Below are positions 9,043-17,447 of a stretch of DNA of 38,580 nt, piece by piece. The notes beneath the pieces were generated by a model. It was not told the origin of the DNA and searched no databases. It saw only the letters and a list, made by a program, of their open reading frames with translations. This DNA is from Candidatus Woesearchaeota archaeon (GTDB lineage: Archaea > Nanobdellota > Nanobdellia > Woesearchaeales > WJIZ01). The stretch lies in contig JAGVYS010000002.1 of the NCBI GenBank assembly GCA_018303125.1, positions 70,600-109,179 on the forward strand, written 5' to 3'. Both the position numbers and the translations under genes were made by a program. Each line of letters begins with the position of its first letter. The first letter of the stretch is position 1.

Positions 9043-10335
9043 CTACCAGCACACACCATTATAGTTGGCTTTTGTCTCATTTGTTATCCTAACCAAGTCT
9101 ATAACTATTTTTCCGCTTGGAAGCGACTCTATAACTGGCTTGAATTCATCTATTTTATTTTTTACAATTATAACATCGCAATCCAAAGCCGTATTGATAT
9201 CGTTCGAGAGCATGTCTCCCAGGTAAGGTTTCTCCTCAAATATGCCCTTATTGACGCCAAAAAGCCTGGACTTGGATATATGCGGGTCGTATACACGAAT
9301 GTGCTTGCCCATGGATTTTAGCCTGTCAATAATGGATACAATTGCACTAGACCTAAGGTCATCTGTATTTTCCTTAAAGCTCAACCCCAATACACCTATG
9401 CGCTTTTTTCCTGTATGCTCGACAAGACTGACTATATGGTCTATATGCTCTTGGTTACTTTCATCTATTGCTTCCAGCACAGGTGCCCTTATATTCCTTT
9501 TCCTTGCTTCGAAAAGCATTGCCTTTATATCCTTAGTCAGGCATGAACCACCAAAAGGAACTCCGGGAGTTAGATAATAAGATGAAATGTTCAATTCCTT
9601 GTCCATACAAAATATATTCATAAGTTCATGGCTGTCAATACCCAGAGACTTAGAAAGCCTGCCAATCTCATTGGCAAATGAAACTTTCAGACCATGGAAA
9701 GAATTGTTCACATATTTTATCATTTCTCCTATTTTCACTGATGTCCTGACAATTTCTGTGCCTTTGTATAACTCAGACAACAAATCACCGGATTTTTTGT
9801 CGTACTGTCCTATTACAGTTACAGGTGGATGAAAAAAATCATGCATGCCTCTCCCTTCCCTTAAGAACTCAGGGTTATGACATACTCCAAAATCCTTTCC
9901 AGCCTTCTTGCCTGACTCCTCCAGTATAGGGATTATTATTGATTCTATTGTTCCGGGAAAAAGCGTGCTCTTGAATGCGATAACATGGTAGCCATTCTTT
10001 TTCTTTAAGCCTGTTGATATATCCTTACAAACTGATTCTGTATGTGTGAGGTCTATTTCGCCGCTTTCCTTGGAAGGAGTGCCTACACATACTAAGCTTA
10101 TATCAGATTCTATAACTGCCTTAGGCGCATCTGCAGACACATTAAGCTTGCCTTCTTTTATGGCCTTAGAAATATAATCTTGCATCCCTGGCTCAAACAC
10201 AGGGCTTTCTCCTCTCTTAAGCAACGACAGCTTCTCATCATTTACATCAACACCAATTATAGAATGGCCTTGAGAGAAATGTCCTGCTGCCAGAACACAA
10301 CCAACATATCCCATCCCGAAAATACTGATGTGCAT
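9043..10335 (-). CDS. GDP-mannose/UDP-glucose dehydrogenase family enzyme (AlgD-like)
   Basis: The Rossmann start MHISIFGMGYVGCVLAAGHF and the following IGVDVNDEKLSLL are nearer to GDP-mannose 6-dehydrogenase (AlgD) than to the UDP-GlcNAc dehydrogenases. The catalytic thiol is Cys265 in FGGSCLTKDIKAM. The C-terminal domain carries GVLGLSFKENTDDLRSS. The family oxidises the C6 hydroxyl of a nucleotide sugar to a carboxylate in two NAD-dependent steps. The start at ATG 10335 was chosen because the family begins exactly at MxISIFG; a TTG at 10365 overlapping the upstream stop is possible. GDP-mannose as substrate rests on N-terminal resemblance only. Confidence 0.85.
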   Translation of the reverse strand: MHISIFGMGYVGCVLAAGHFSQGHSIIGVDVNDEKLSLLKRGESPVFEPGMQDYISKAIKEGKLNVSADAPKAVIESDISLVCVGTPSKESGEIDLTHTESVCKDISTGLKKKNGYHVIAFKSTLFPGTIESIIIPILEESGKKAGKDFGVCHNPEFLREGRGMHDFFHPPVTVIGQYDKKSGDLLSELYKGTEIVRTSVKIGEMIKYVNNSFHGLKVSFANEIGRLSKSLGIDSHELMNIFCMDKELNISSYYLTPGVPFGGSCLTKDIKAMLFEARKRNIRAPVLEAIDESNQEHIDHIVSLVEHTGKKRIGVLGLSFKENTDDLRSSAIVSIIDRLKSMGKHIRVYDPHISKSRLFGVNKGIFEEKPYLGDMLSNDINTALDCDVIIVKNKIDEFKPVIESLPSGKIVIDLVRITNETKANYNGVCW

Positions 10336-10361
10336 TGTATGGTAAACTTGAAATACATTTA

Positions 10362-11765
10362 TCAAGTTTTCGGATAGATTCTATTTGCGCTAAGCTTTTT
10401 ATTTTTTGCTTCAAACACAGAAATGCTGCCAAAACAGCTCTTTCTGCTATTCTGTATACGAAGTAAGAAGGAAAACATCCCTGTAAACTTGTTTTCATGC
10501 CTTTTCCTGTGAAGGTAGCTTGAGCCTTCGCTCTTCTTGTATTGCAAAAACATCTGTAAAGCCTCATCGAAGAAAGGCGGAATTAGAAAATATCTTTTCT
10601 CAGTTATGTCTCTAAATCCTGCATCAGACAAAAGCCGCTTTATTGCCTTTGATTTTACCGGCTTGTACGGGCCGAAAAAAGCATAAATCCCTGTTTTCCT
10701 TATATCATCCTTGAATAGCGCAATTATAGTCTTGTAGAAAAGATTGAAGAGCAATGACGACCTTCTTGATATTATAACCATAGTGCCGCCCTCTTTCAAT
10801 GTTTCACGAGATTGCTTGAAAAGATTAGAAAGTTGTTTCCTGGAAAGGCGTTCTGCTTTGTAGAGCATTGTAATTGTTGGCACTGTAGAATGCAGGGATT
10901 TCTTATTTTCTTCATAGATTTTGTATTCCACATTCTGATTAAGAGTATTCTGCCTAACTGCTTCCTTGGTGTACTCGCTTGTCTCCTGGCAAATGTCCAG
11001 GCATATTATCCTCTCTTTTGGAAATTCCTTAAGATATGCTCCATCATATGACATAATATCCAGAATCGGGCCTTTTTTGCCTTGTATTGCATCTCTGACA
11101 AGCTTTTTCTCGAAGTTATTGCTTATGTCCATCTCCTTTCCTAGAAAGGTCTTTCTGCAATAGTATTTCTGGTATTCGACAAGATGCCCAAAAGACCATT
11201 TTTCTGGATTGTATGAGTAAGTGATATTATCAAACTCCTTAAACCCCTCATTATGTATTATTTCGCCAACATCTCTCCTTAGTACTGGCTTTGTGGTTTT
11301 GTATATCTCTTCAGGATAGCCTAAGCATACGAAACAGCATATCTCATATCTCTTTGGTATATTGAGCACTTTCTTTATCTTTGAGTCTGCACCATAGCTG
11401 TTCATGGCCAATGCCCCTACGCCATAATAAGTTGCAGCAAGCAGAATATTCTGGACAGCCATGCTTGACGCTTGTATGGCTTCCTTGTAGCTCCATCCAT
11501 CATATAAAATCACTATAACAACTGGCGCCCTCATTATTAAGGTTGAAGAATAGCACTGCGAAACAAGCTTTTCTTTGACTGATTTGCTTTTAACAACAAC
11601 AAACTGCCAGAGCTGCTGATTGCATGATGTTGGAGCGTAAACCCCAAGCTGTAGAATCTCCTTTACAAGCTCGTCAGGCACGTCCTTCTCTGTAAACCTC
11701 CTGACGCTTTTTCTGCCCTTTATGATGTCTATGAAATCCTTATTCATTGCTTCGCATAACCTCAT
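10362..11765 (-). CDS. Nitroreductase fused to a methyltransferase-like domain
   Basis: One continuous frame of 467 codons. Residues 7-180 or so are a nitroreductase-family FMN domain (IIKGRKSVRRF, then APTSCNQQLWQFVVV). Residues 215-420 or so resemble a class I SAM methyltransferase: ILDIMSYDGAYL where the glycine-rich motif I should be, then IICLDICQE, LKEGGTMVII and a late KSKAIKRLLSDAGF element. Motif I lacks the usual GxGxG, so SAM binding is uncertain. ATG 11765 opens the frame; ATG 11747 (MNKDFIDIIKGRKS) fits family N-termini equally well. The gene sits between a GtrA-like gene and a sugar dehydrogenase gene, which suggests a reductive or methylating sugar modification, but no substrate can be assigned. 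Confidence 0.72.
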   Translation of the reverse strand: MRLCEAMNKDFIDIIKGRKSVRRFTEKDVPDELVKEILQLGVYAPTSCNQQLWQFVVVKSKSVKEKLVSQCYSSTLIMRAPVVIVILYDGWSYKEAIQASSMAVQNILLAATYYGVGALAMNSYGADSKIKKVLNIPKRYEICCFVCLGYPEEIYKTTKPVLRRDVGEIIHNEGFKEFDNITYSYNPEKWSFGHLVEYQKYYCRKTFLGKEMDISNNFEKKLVRDAIQGKKGPILDIMSYDGAYLKEFPKERIICLDICQETSEYTKEAVRQNTLNQNVEYKIYEENKKSLHSTVPTITMLYKAERLSRKQLSNLFKQSRETLKEGGTMVIISRRSSLLFNLFYKTIIALFKDDIRKTGIYAFFGPYKPVKSKAIKRLLSDAGFRDITEKRYFLIPPFFDEALQMFLQYKKSEGSSYLHRKRHENKFTGMFSFLLRIQNSRKSCFGSISVFEAKNKKLSANRIYPKT

Positions 11766-11788
11766 TATTCTTTAATAATCTTTTTGAA

Positions 11789-12187
11789 TCACTTGAATTT
11801 GAGCAGCCCTATCTTTCCAAAGAAGGCATACCTGACTACAAAAAGAAATCCTATTACGATAGCAGAACTGATTGCTCCCGAAAATCGAAGGATATCTACG
11901 AGTAGCCATATTCCAAATACTATAGTAATGTCAAAAACTATAGTGGCAGAAAGGTATTTTATGAATTCCTGCTTTATTATCCCTGTAATAACATAGATAA
12001 AGTAAGCAATGAAAAACATGGTTGCAACTATTATTATTGACGCTGTAAATGTTTGCAACTTTAAAAAATCTATCATGAGCCAAGAGAGAAAAACTGTTAG
12101 GGCTCCCTTGAAAGCACCTATAACAGCAAAGATTGAAAATTTCTTGCCGTGACGATGTACCTTTCCCTTGATATATTCAATAGGCAT
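11789..12187 (-). CDS. GtrA-like small membrane protein
   Basis: A 132-residue protein with four hydrophobic segments and a basic N-terminus (MPIEYIKGKVHRHGKKFSIF). The FAVIGAFKGALTVFLSWLMI opening and the C-terminal FVVRYAFFGKIG segment fit the GtrA family, which takes part in flipping or presenting polyprenyl-phosphate sugars to GT-C enzymes. Length is typical. It begins 3 nt after the stop of the GT-C gene upstream, so the pair is probably co-translated and may form a donor-flipping and transfer unit. Confidence 0.75.
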   Translation of the reverse strand: MPIEYIKGKVHRHGKKFSIFAVIGAFKGALTVFLSWLMIDFLKLQTFTASIIIVATMFFIAYFIYVITGIIKQEFIKYLSATIVFDITIVFGIWLLVDILRFSGAISSAIVIGFLFVVRYAFFGKIGLLKFK

Positions 12188-12190
12188 TGC

Positions 12191-13795
12191 TCAATCCATC
12201 CTTGGTTTCTGTTCATCCAGCCAGTTGCAAGGAGCCAAAACCAATGGGTCTATTGCTGAGGACATATTGTATACCACTATCTTCCTGCCAATTACTGCTG
12301 TATCATATTGTATAGAGCTCTTGTTAAGGTGTTCCATAAGTTTTTCAGAGATTGTGGAGCCGAGAGCGAATGTATATGCTGTGTCCTTAGTGTTCATCAT
12401 TTTTTCCTCAATTTTTGGATACTGGTTTACGCATGGGCATATGTTACAAGAGGCTATAATCTGCTCATTGCCATAGAAAAGTATCTGCCATTTAGTTGGA
12501 TGGTCAGTATAAAGATAATATAAACCATTTGCCCTATAAAATTCCATCAGAGGCGATATGTCTTGCTTATCATCCATGAAAATTGCCTGCATATTAGGAA
12601 TAACAGCTGATGTTAGGAGTGCTGTCAGTACAAGCAAAGAAATAATAAAGTTCTTTAGTCTTGATATTGCTATTGCCAAAAGGATTGCTACGAAAGGAAA
12701 AATAGGAGAGAAATGCTTTGGGTCTGACCTGCCTGAGGCAAGATAAATGAAAAACCAGAAAGTGAAGAAGCATAGTATAAATAGCTCTTTGCCGTGCTTT
12801 TTTATGTCGAGATTGTATTTGGAAAGTGGAATGAGTGACTTTATTGCCGGGATTATAGAGTTCCGATTATAGTAAATAATCAACGCCATCAGTGATACAG
12901 CCAAGAGGTAGTAGGGCCAGTTTCCAAAAATCTGGAGAAGTGTTTCTGTAAAGAATCCTGATAAAGTAAAGGTACCATGTATTTCCTCCTTGAAAATTGC
13001 GCACGGGTCTATCTGCCTCCCCTGATAAGCTACTGCTTCTGGAAATAAGCCATTATCGCATGCAAACTTATGAACAACAGTTCCTGCAAGAAAATGCCTT
13101 ATGTTGTCAAAATTATGGGTAAGATTATAGTATATTAAAGGGCTTAAGGCAACTAGGATACTTGCTACAAATATCCAGAAGAGCTTTCTTGTAAAAAATC
13201 GTTTATCCATTAAGTACCAGAAAAAAACAAAAAACAGGAGGAAAGCTATGACATACTCAGATATCCACCAGGCAATGCCTGCTATAATTCCAAAAAGTGC
13301 CATATTCCTTGCCTGATTCCTTTCCTCAAGAAAGATGATATAGAAAAGCCATGTTAAAAGTATGAGATATGTGAGGGTTTCCATATAGCCTGACATACCG
13401 AGAACAGACAAGCGTGTAAAGAAAAACGGCGTTATTGCCATGATTATTGCAGCAAGATATCCCGCTCTTTTTCCAAAGTATTTCTTTACAAAAAGAAAAG
13501 TGACCGCGGCTGAAGCTAGCGCAAACATAACGCTAAGTAGCTTGAAGGATATGTCCGATACTCCGAAAAGTGAGAAAGGGACTATTGCGAGATATGCATT
13601 AAGCGCAGCCGCACCTACATAGGGCTCACCATATATGAAATAATGAAACTCTCCGTGCCTGAAAGTGTTCATCGCCATGACTGCAATTGATGCTGAATCT
13701 CCTTCAAGCGACTTTTCAGATGTAAACAACAGAGGGAGGCGCAAAAGCAGGAATACTACCAAAAGCAACACTATAAAATAATCTACTTTTTTCAC
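12191..13795 (-). CDS. GT-C membrane glycosyltransferase, first gene of the large minus operon
   Basis: The N-terminus begins with a membrane anchor and then SEKSLEGDSASIAVMAMNTF, placing an acidic pair in the first external loop as in GT39/ArnT-type enzymes. About ten membrane segments are followed by an external C-terminal part from about residue 425 with four Cys (near CNICPC), a possible disulfide or metal site. The frame starts with GTG at 13795; no ATG nearby preserves the membrane start. An AT-rich stretch near 13818-13832 could be its TATA box. It heads a run of seven closely spaced genes down to 4891. Confidence 0.8.
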   Translation of the reverse strand: MKKVDYFIVLLLVVFLLLRLPLLFTSEKSLEGDSASIAVMAMNTFRHGEFHYFIYGEPYVGAAALNAYLAIVPFSLFGVSDISFKLLSVMFALASAAVTFLFVKKYFGKRAGYLAAIIMAITPFFFTRLSVLGMSGYMETLTYLILLTWLFYIIFLEERNQARNMALFGIIAGIAWWISEYVIAFLLFFVFFWYLMDKRFFTRKLFWIFVASILVALSPLIYYNLTHNFDNIRHFLAGTVVHKFACDNGLFPEAVAYQGRQIDPCAIFKEEIHGTFTLSGFFTETLLQIFGNWPYYLLAVSLMALIIYYNRNSIIPAIKSLIPLSKYNLDIKKHGKELFILCFFTFWFFIYLASGRSDPKHFSPIFPFVAILLAIAISRLKNFIISLLVLTALLTSAVIPNMQAIFMDDKQDISPLMEFYRANGLYYLYTDHPTKWQILFYGNEQIIASCNICPCVNQYPKIEEKMMNTKDTAYTFALGSTISEKLMEHLNKSSIQYDTAVIGRKIVVYNMSSAIDPLVLAPCNWLDEQKPRMD

Positions 13796-13850
13796 TGCCT
13801 GCCTTCTTGCCTTTTGCTTTAAAAATTTATTCGAAGTATACTGAGAAAAA

Positions 13851-13860
13851 GTATTTATAT
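13851..13860 (+). promoter_or_regulatory. TATA-like box for the DUF4346 gene
   Basis: GTATTTATAT ends 22 nt before the ATG at 13882, the usual archaeal distance for a leaderless start. This supports the downstream ATG over upstream in-frame codons. Confidence 0.5.
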
Positions 13861-13881
13861 TGGGTTGAATATCGGTGTTTT

Positions 13882-14250
13882 ATGGCAGCTCCGCCAAGGC
13901 CTGCATGGGTCAAGGACAAGAAGATTGGAAAGGATTTCGAGGTAATTGAATCTCCTGAATGGGATGATTACAAAGATTTCAGGATTGAACCCACAGAACA
14001 TTATGCCCTCATAAGGATAGAGTGGGATAGGGGCAAAATCTCAGTTGCCATATGCAACAAGGAACACGAGATACTAAAAGTCTTTACAGGCAGAAGGCCC
14101 CAGGACATTTACTGCGCAATTTTCGATTATGAGCAAAAAAACAATATAAAGTGGTTTACTGAAAAGAGCCACATAGCTTATCTTGGGAAGGAGCTAAAAA
14201 AGGCTGAGATGGCTCTTGCCGTAGGGAATTCTGCGTATTACCAGGAATGA
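13882..14250 (+). CDS. DUF4346 domain protein
   Basis: A soluble protein of 122 residues. The ending HIAYLGKELKKAEMALAVGN...YYQE matches the conserved end of DUF4346, a domain also found at the C-terminus of archaeal dihydropteroate-synthase-like proteins. The middle part (HYALIRIEWDRGKISVAICN) fits the same domain. The function is unknown; the pterin link comes only from domain fusions elsewhere. The start is placed at MAAPPRPAW because a TATA box lies about 25 nt upstream; a longer frame opens at 13807 but would include that box. It is followed on the same strand by a radical SAM gene with its own TATA-like box. Why it lies inside a glycan locus is not evident. Confidence 0.75.
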   Translation: MAAPPRPAWVKDKKIGKDFEVIESPEWDDYKDFRIEPTEHYALIRIEWDRGKISVAICNKEHEILKVFTGRRPQDIYCAIFDYEQKNNIKWFTEKSHIAYLGKELKKAEMALAVGNSAYYQE

Positions 14251-14278
14251 CTTGTAGAATTGTTAAAATATGGAATAA

Positions 14279-14288
14279 TATTTAAATA
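14279..14288 (+). promoter_or_regulatory. Palindromic TATA box for the radical SAM gene
   Basis: The perfect palindrome TATTTAAATA ends 23 nt before the ATG at 14312. The same ten bases recur between divergent genes at 29133-29142. Confidence 0.55.
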
Positions 14289-14311
14289 CGCCCCTCAATT
14301 TGAACTTGAAT

Positions 14312-15802
14312 ATGGTAGATGTTGTTCTTATAAACCCGAGATATCAGTATGTTGACTTCGGTGATGATTTAGGCATTCACCAGCCTCTGGGACTCATGCA
14401 ACTCGGCAGCCATCTGATACATAATGGTATTTCTGCAAAGCTGATTGACGCAAATGCCTCGGGTATACAAAATGATTCCGTGGCAGATGCTATCTCTAAG
14501 CATGATGCAAAGCTTGCGCTTATTACAGTCCCGACAATCCTTTTCCCACAAGCAGTAAAGATTGCAAATGATATAAAGGAAAAGTACCCTGGAATGCTTG
14601 TAATAGCCGGGGGAGCGCATTTCATGTCAATGCCTCACACGCTCAAGGGAACTCCATTTGATGCTGCATTTGGGGCAGCTGAAGCAGATACTATAATAGT
14701 CAAGTTGGCTAAAGAAGCAGTAGAGAACAACAAAATTGATTATTCTACGCCCGGCCTGATATATTATGAGGATGAGAAGTTCGTAAGAAATCCTAACCCT
14801 CCTCTTATACCTAAAGACCAGTTCGACAGTATCCCGCACCCTTACAAATACGCCAATGAGATGGGGTTCGACATGTCTCTCTACAAGGGTTATGCGAACA
14901 CTGCAGTATATGGGAAAGGGCATTATGCCAGTCTTATAACTAGCAGAGGCTGTGTGTATAAGTGCACTTTCTGCCTCGAGGCAGAAGTTTTTGGCAGGAC
15001 ACATAGGGCACATTCTGCTGAATACGTCTATAATATGATGCTGGATATGGAGAAGCTAGGAGCAAAGGAGTTCTATTTCATGGACAGCGAATGGTCCATA
15101 CCGAGAAGAAGAAACATGGAATTCATGCAGATGATAATTAATGACAAGAAAGACTGGAGATGGGAATGCCTTTCAAGGTCCACTGATTTCAATGATAACA
15201 CAAGGGACTACCCAAAAACAATGAAAAAAGCAGGATGCATATCAGTAGGAATGGGTGTTGAAAGTGGTAGTGATGAAACGCTCAAAAGAATAAAAAAAGA
15301 TGCTACAAAAGATGATTACAGGAAAGCATTCAAGATATTGAGAGAGTGCGGGATAGAAAGAAGAGGCTCTTTCATGATGGGATATCCATGGGAAACTGCA
15401 AAGGACCTTTACGATACTTTGAAATTTGCCATAGAGCTTGACCCTGATTTTGTCTATTTCCAGCCTTATGTTCCTTACATGAACACCCCCCTTTATGAGG
15501 AAGCCAAAAGATTCGTAAAGATAGATGCAGCAACTGATTTCGACAAATGGTGGCAGCATTCCATCGTAGGCGGCAAGGTAATAATGAGTACCATAGAACT
15601 CAGTTCTGAGGACATAACAAGGATAAATGCAGAGGCATATAAGAAGTTCTATTACAGGCCATCATACATAATGAAGCAGATATTGAGAAGTTGGGACAAC
15701 CCATACAGGCTAAAAGTAATGGCAAAGAATGGCATCACCTTGATGAAACAAATAATCAAGAGGACAAGGATTGAGAACCAGGCTGCACCTGAGATAGTCT
15801 AG
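14312..15802 (+). CDS. B12-binding-domain radical SAM protein
   Basis: The first 150 or so residues form a cobalamin-binding-type Rossmann domain (MVDVVLINPRYQ, then GLMQLGSHL and LVIAGGAHFMS). A radical SAM core follows, with its 4Fe-4S cysteines in SRGCVYKCTFC (CxxxCxxC) near residue 218. Later elements include GVESGSDETLKRIKK and the FMMGYPWE strand. Class B radical SAM enzymes of this shape methylate unactivated carbons or rearrange substrates such as lipids, antibiotics and sugars. The start at ATG 14312 is supported by the TATA box; TTG codons at 14300 and 14306 are less likely. It overlaps the convergent deacetylase gene by 47 bp. A sugar or polyprenol substrate is a guess from location. 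Confidence 0.85.
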   Translation: MVDVVLINPRYQYVDFGDDLGIHQPLGLMQLGSHLIHNGISAKLIDANASGIQNDSVADAISKHDAKLALITVPTILFPQAVKIANDIKEKYPGMLVIAGGAHFMSMPHTLKGTPFDAAFGAAEADTIIVKLAKEAVENNKIDYSTPGLIYYEDEKFVRNPNPPLIPKDQFDSIPHPYKYANEMGFDMSLYKGYANTAVYGKGHYASLITSRGCVYKCTFCLEAEVFGRTHRAHSAEYVYNMMLDMEKLGAKEFYFMDSEWSIPRRRNMEFMQMIINDKKDWRWECLSRSTDFNDNTRDYPKTMKKAGCISVGMGVESGSDETLKRIKKDATKDDYRKAFKILRECGIERRGSFMMGYPWETAKDLYDTLKFAIELDPDFVYFQPYVPYMNTPLYEEAKRFVKIDAATDFDKWWQHSIVGGKVIMSTIELSSEDITRINAEAYKKFYYRPSYIMKQILRSWDNPYRLKVMAKNGITLMKQIIKRTRIENQAAPEIV

Positions 15803-16577
15803 CCATATCAGACATCGTTGTAAGTTTATATCCTTCTGATTTAAGAAAGAAAATTGTTTTCTCAAGCGTTCTGCGTGCTTTCTTCTGCCTGAATCTATAC
15901 CACAAGCTAAGAAGTATGCCGCTTTTTCCACTCTTTCTTGCAACAAGGTCAAAAGGGTGCATATACATGACCAGCATATTTGGTTTTTTTGACATTTTAA
16001 AGAGAAGCCTAAACACAGGGAAGCTGATAAAGTTCATCCATAATAATCCCATAGGTATCCTTATGAAAGGAATTTGTGACACAGGTATTTCTATCAATTT
16101 GCCTATCTTGAAAGGCTCTGCACCTATAGAGGCATTTGAATAGCGACCCGGTAGAGTACCTTTTACAAGAGAAGAGTCATAAAAAAAGCCAGAGCTGGAA
16201 ATGGCATCAAGATGTTCCTTGCCTATCCTGAACTGCGGCGCCCTAAACCCTAGAAGCTCTGTTTCGAGTTCTTTTGCAAATAAATCCCTGCAAGCTACAA
16301 TATCTGAGATGAACATTGTCTTTGTCATTTGCAAAAGCGAGGAATGATTTAATCCATGCGATGCTATCTCATGCCCTTGTTTCTTAATATCAAGTATATT
16401 TTTCTTGTATTTTGGAAGGAGATTTCCTGAAACAAAAAAAGTTGCCTTAACCTTGTTTTTTCTGAATAAGTTCATGATGTAAGGTAGCTCTTCTTCTATT
16501 CCTTTATTTACAGAGTCAGCTTTTCTCCTTCCTCCCCAGTCGGTTTCTACATCAACTGTTAAAAGAGCATGCTTCAA
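15756..16577 (-). CDS. Polysaccharide deacetylase (NodB-homology, CE4-like)
   Basis: Motif 1 is present as LTVDVETDWGG, the variant with DVE instead of FDDG. TFFVSGNLLP follows, then motif 2 EIASHGLNH with the HxxxH metal pair, motif 3 FRAPQFRIG, and a late MHPFDL His. These enzymes remove N-acetyl groups from HexNAc in glycans or lipid-linked intermediates. The frame must start at TTG 16577, since no in-frame ATG precedes motif 1; a GGTGA sits just upstream, spanning the stop of the GT2 gene. It is the last gene of a five-gene operon. There is no signal peptide, so it probably acts on the cytoplasmic face. Confidence 0.85.
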   Translation of the reverse strand: MKHALLTVDVETDWGGRRKADSVNKGIEEELPYIMNLFRKNKVKATFFVSGNLLPKYKKNILDIKKQGHEIASHGLNHSSLLQMTKTMFISDIVACRDLFAKELETELLGFRAPQFRIGKEHLDAISSSGFFYDSSLVKGTLPGRYSNASIGAEPFKIGKLIEIPVSQIPFIRIPMGLLWMNFISFPVFRLLFKMSKKPNMLVMYMHPFDLVARKSGKSGILLSLWYRFRQKKARRTLEKTIFFLKSEGYKLTTMSDMARLSQVQPGSQSLSS

Positions 16578-16580
16578 ATT

Positions 16581-17444
16581 TCACCTTGGCCTCCTTACAA
16601 GAATAGATATCTGGTCAGCGATAAGGCCGAAAAAGAATACAATAGAAGAAGATAGTATAAACAGCATGGCGGTTTCGCTGGTACGCTGATATAATATAAG
16701 CCTTGATATCAGCAAAGGAAGGCCCGCTATGAAAAGCAGTATGCTTACTGGTAGTAATACCCTCAATGGGTCGAAAAGCATGGTCATTCTAAGTATTTGA
16801 ATAGTGAATCTAAACCCATCTCTAAATGGATGGATTGCACTTTTTCCTGTTTCCCTGTTCCTAATCCTTATTGGAACATACCCTACATTATAGCCATCCT
16901 TAATCAATGCAAGGGTTATTGTTGTTGTGAAGGAAAAAGAATTTGGCAGCATATGCATGCGCTCAAGAATAAGGTTCCTCTTTATGAGCCTAAACCCTGA
17001 ATTGAGGTCAGGTATTTTCCTCTCAACAAGGTAGTTTGCCAGAGCATGCAACATAACCTTTCCGAATCCCCTTAACAACGATGCCTGCCTTGACCTTGCT
17101 CCCACAATCATATCATATTTTTCAATACCAGAGACTATTTTTTCTATATCCTCTGCATAATGCTGCCCGTCACCATCAAGGTATAGCACATAATTTCCGC
17201 GGCTGTTCATTGCACCTGTTTTCAATGATGCACCGTAACCCTTGTTATACGGGTGGGATACTACCTTTGCTCCTGCCTTTGATGCTATAGAAGCAGTTTT
17301 GTCTGTGCTGCCATCATCAACAACTATAATCTCGAAAGAGTGCTTGATTTTCTTAATTTCCCTCTGAACGTCTTCTATAACTGACTTGATTGCTCCCTCT
17401 TCATTGCATGCTGGTATGACAATTGATATGTCTGGTTTTTCCAT
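16581..17444 (-). CDS. GT2 glycosyltransferase (polyprenyl-phosphate sugar synthase-like)
   Basis: The GT2 signature includes IVIPACNEEGAI, IVVDDGSTDKTA and the DxD-type YLDGDGQHYAEDI, then IVGARSR and LNSGFRLIKR. Two hydrophobic segments from about residue 225 anchor it. This is the layout of archaeal dolichyl-phosphate glucose or HexNAc synthases. It lies 3 nt after the dehydrogenase gene and 3 nt before the deacetylase start, so the sugar made by the upstream dehydrogenase and epimerase may be its donor. Donor identity is inferred from the operon only. Confidence 0.83.
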   Translation of the reverse strand: MEKPDISIVIPACNEEGAIKSVIEDVQREIKKIKHSFEIIVVDDGSTDKTASIASKAGAKVVSHPYNKGYGASLKTGAMNSRGNYVLYLDGDGQHYAEDIEKIVSGIEKYDMIVGARSRQASLLRGFGKVMLHALANYLVERKIPDLNSGFRLIKRNLILERMHMLPNSFSFTTTITLALIKDGYNVGYVPIRIRNRETGKSAIHPFRDGFRFTIQILRMTMLFDPLRVLLPVSILLFIAGLPLLISRLILYQRTSETAMLFILSSSIVFFFGLIADQISILVRRPR

Positions 17445-17447
17445 GTT

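Noticed and set aside
10247-10567. 106-codon minus-strand frame rich in Cys and Arg
   Set aside because: It overlaps the ends of the fusion gene and the dehydrogenase gene in another frame, with composition typical of an out-of-frame reading.
14627-15013. 128-codon minus-strand frame
   Set aside because: It lies antisense to the radical SAM gene, which has clear catalytic motifs.
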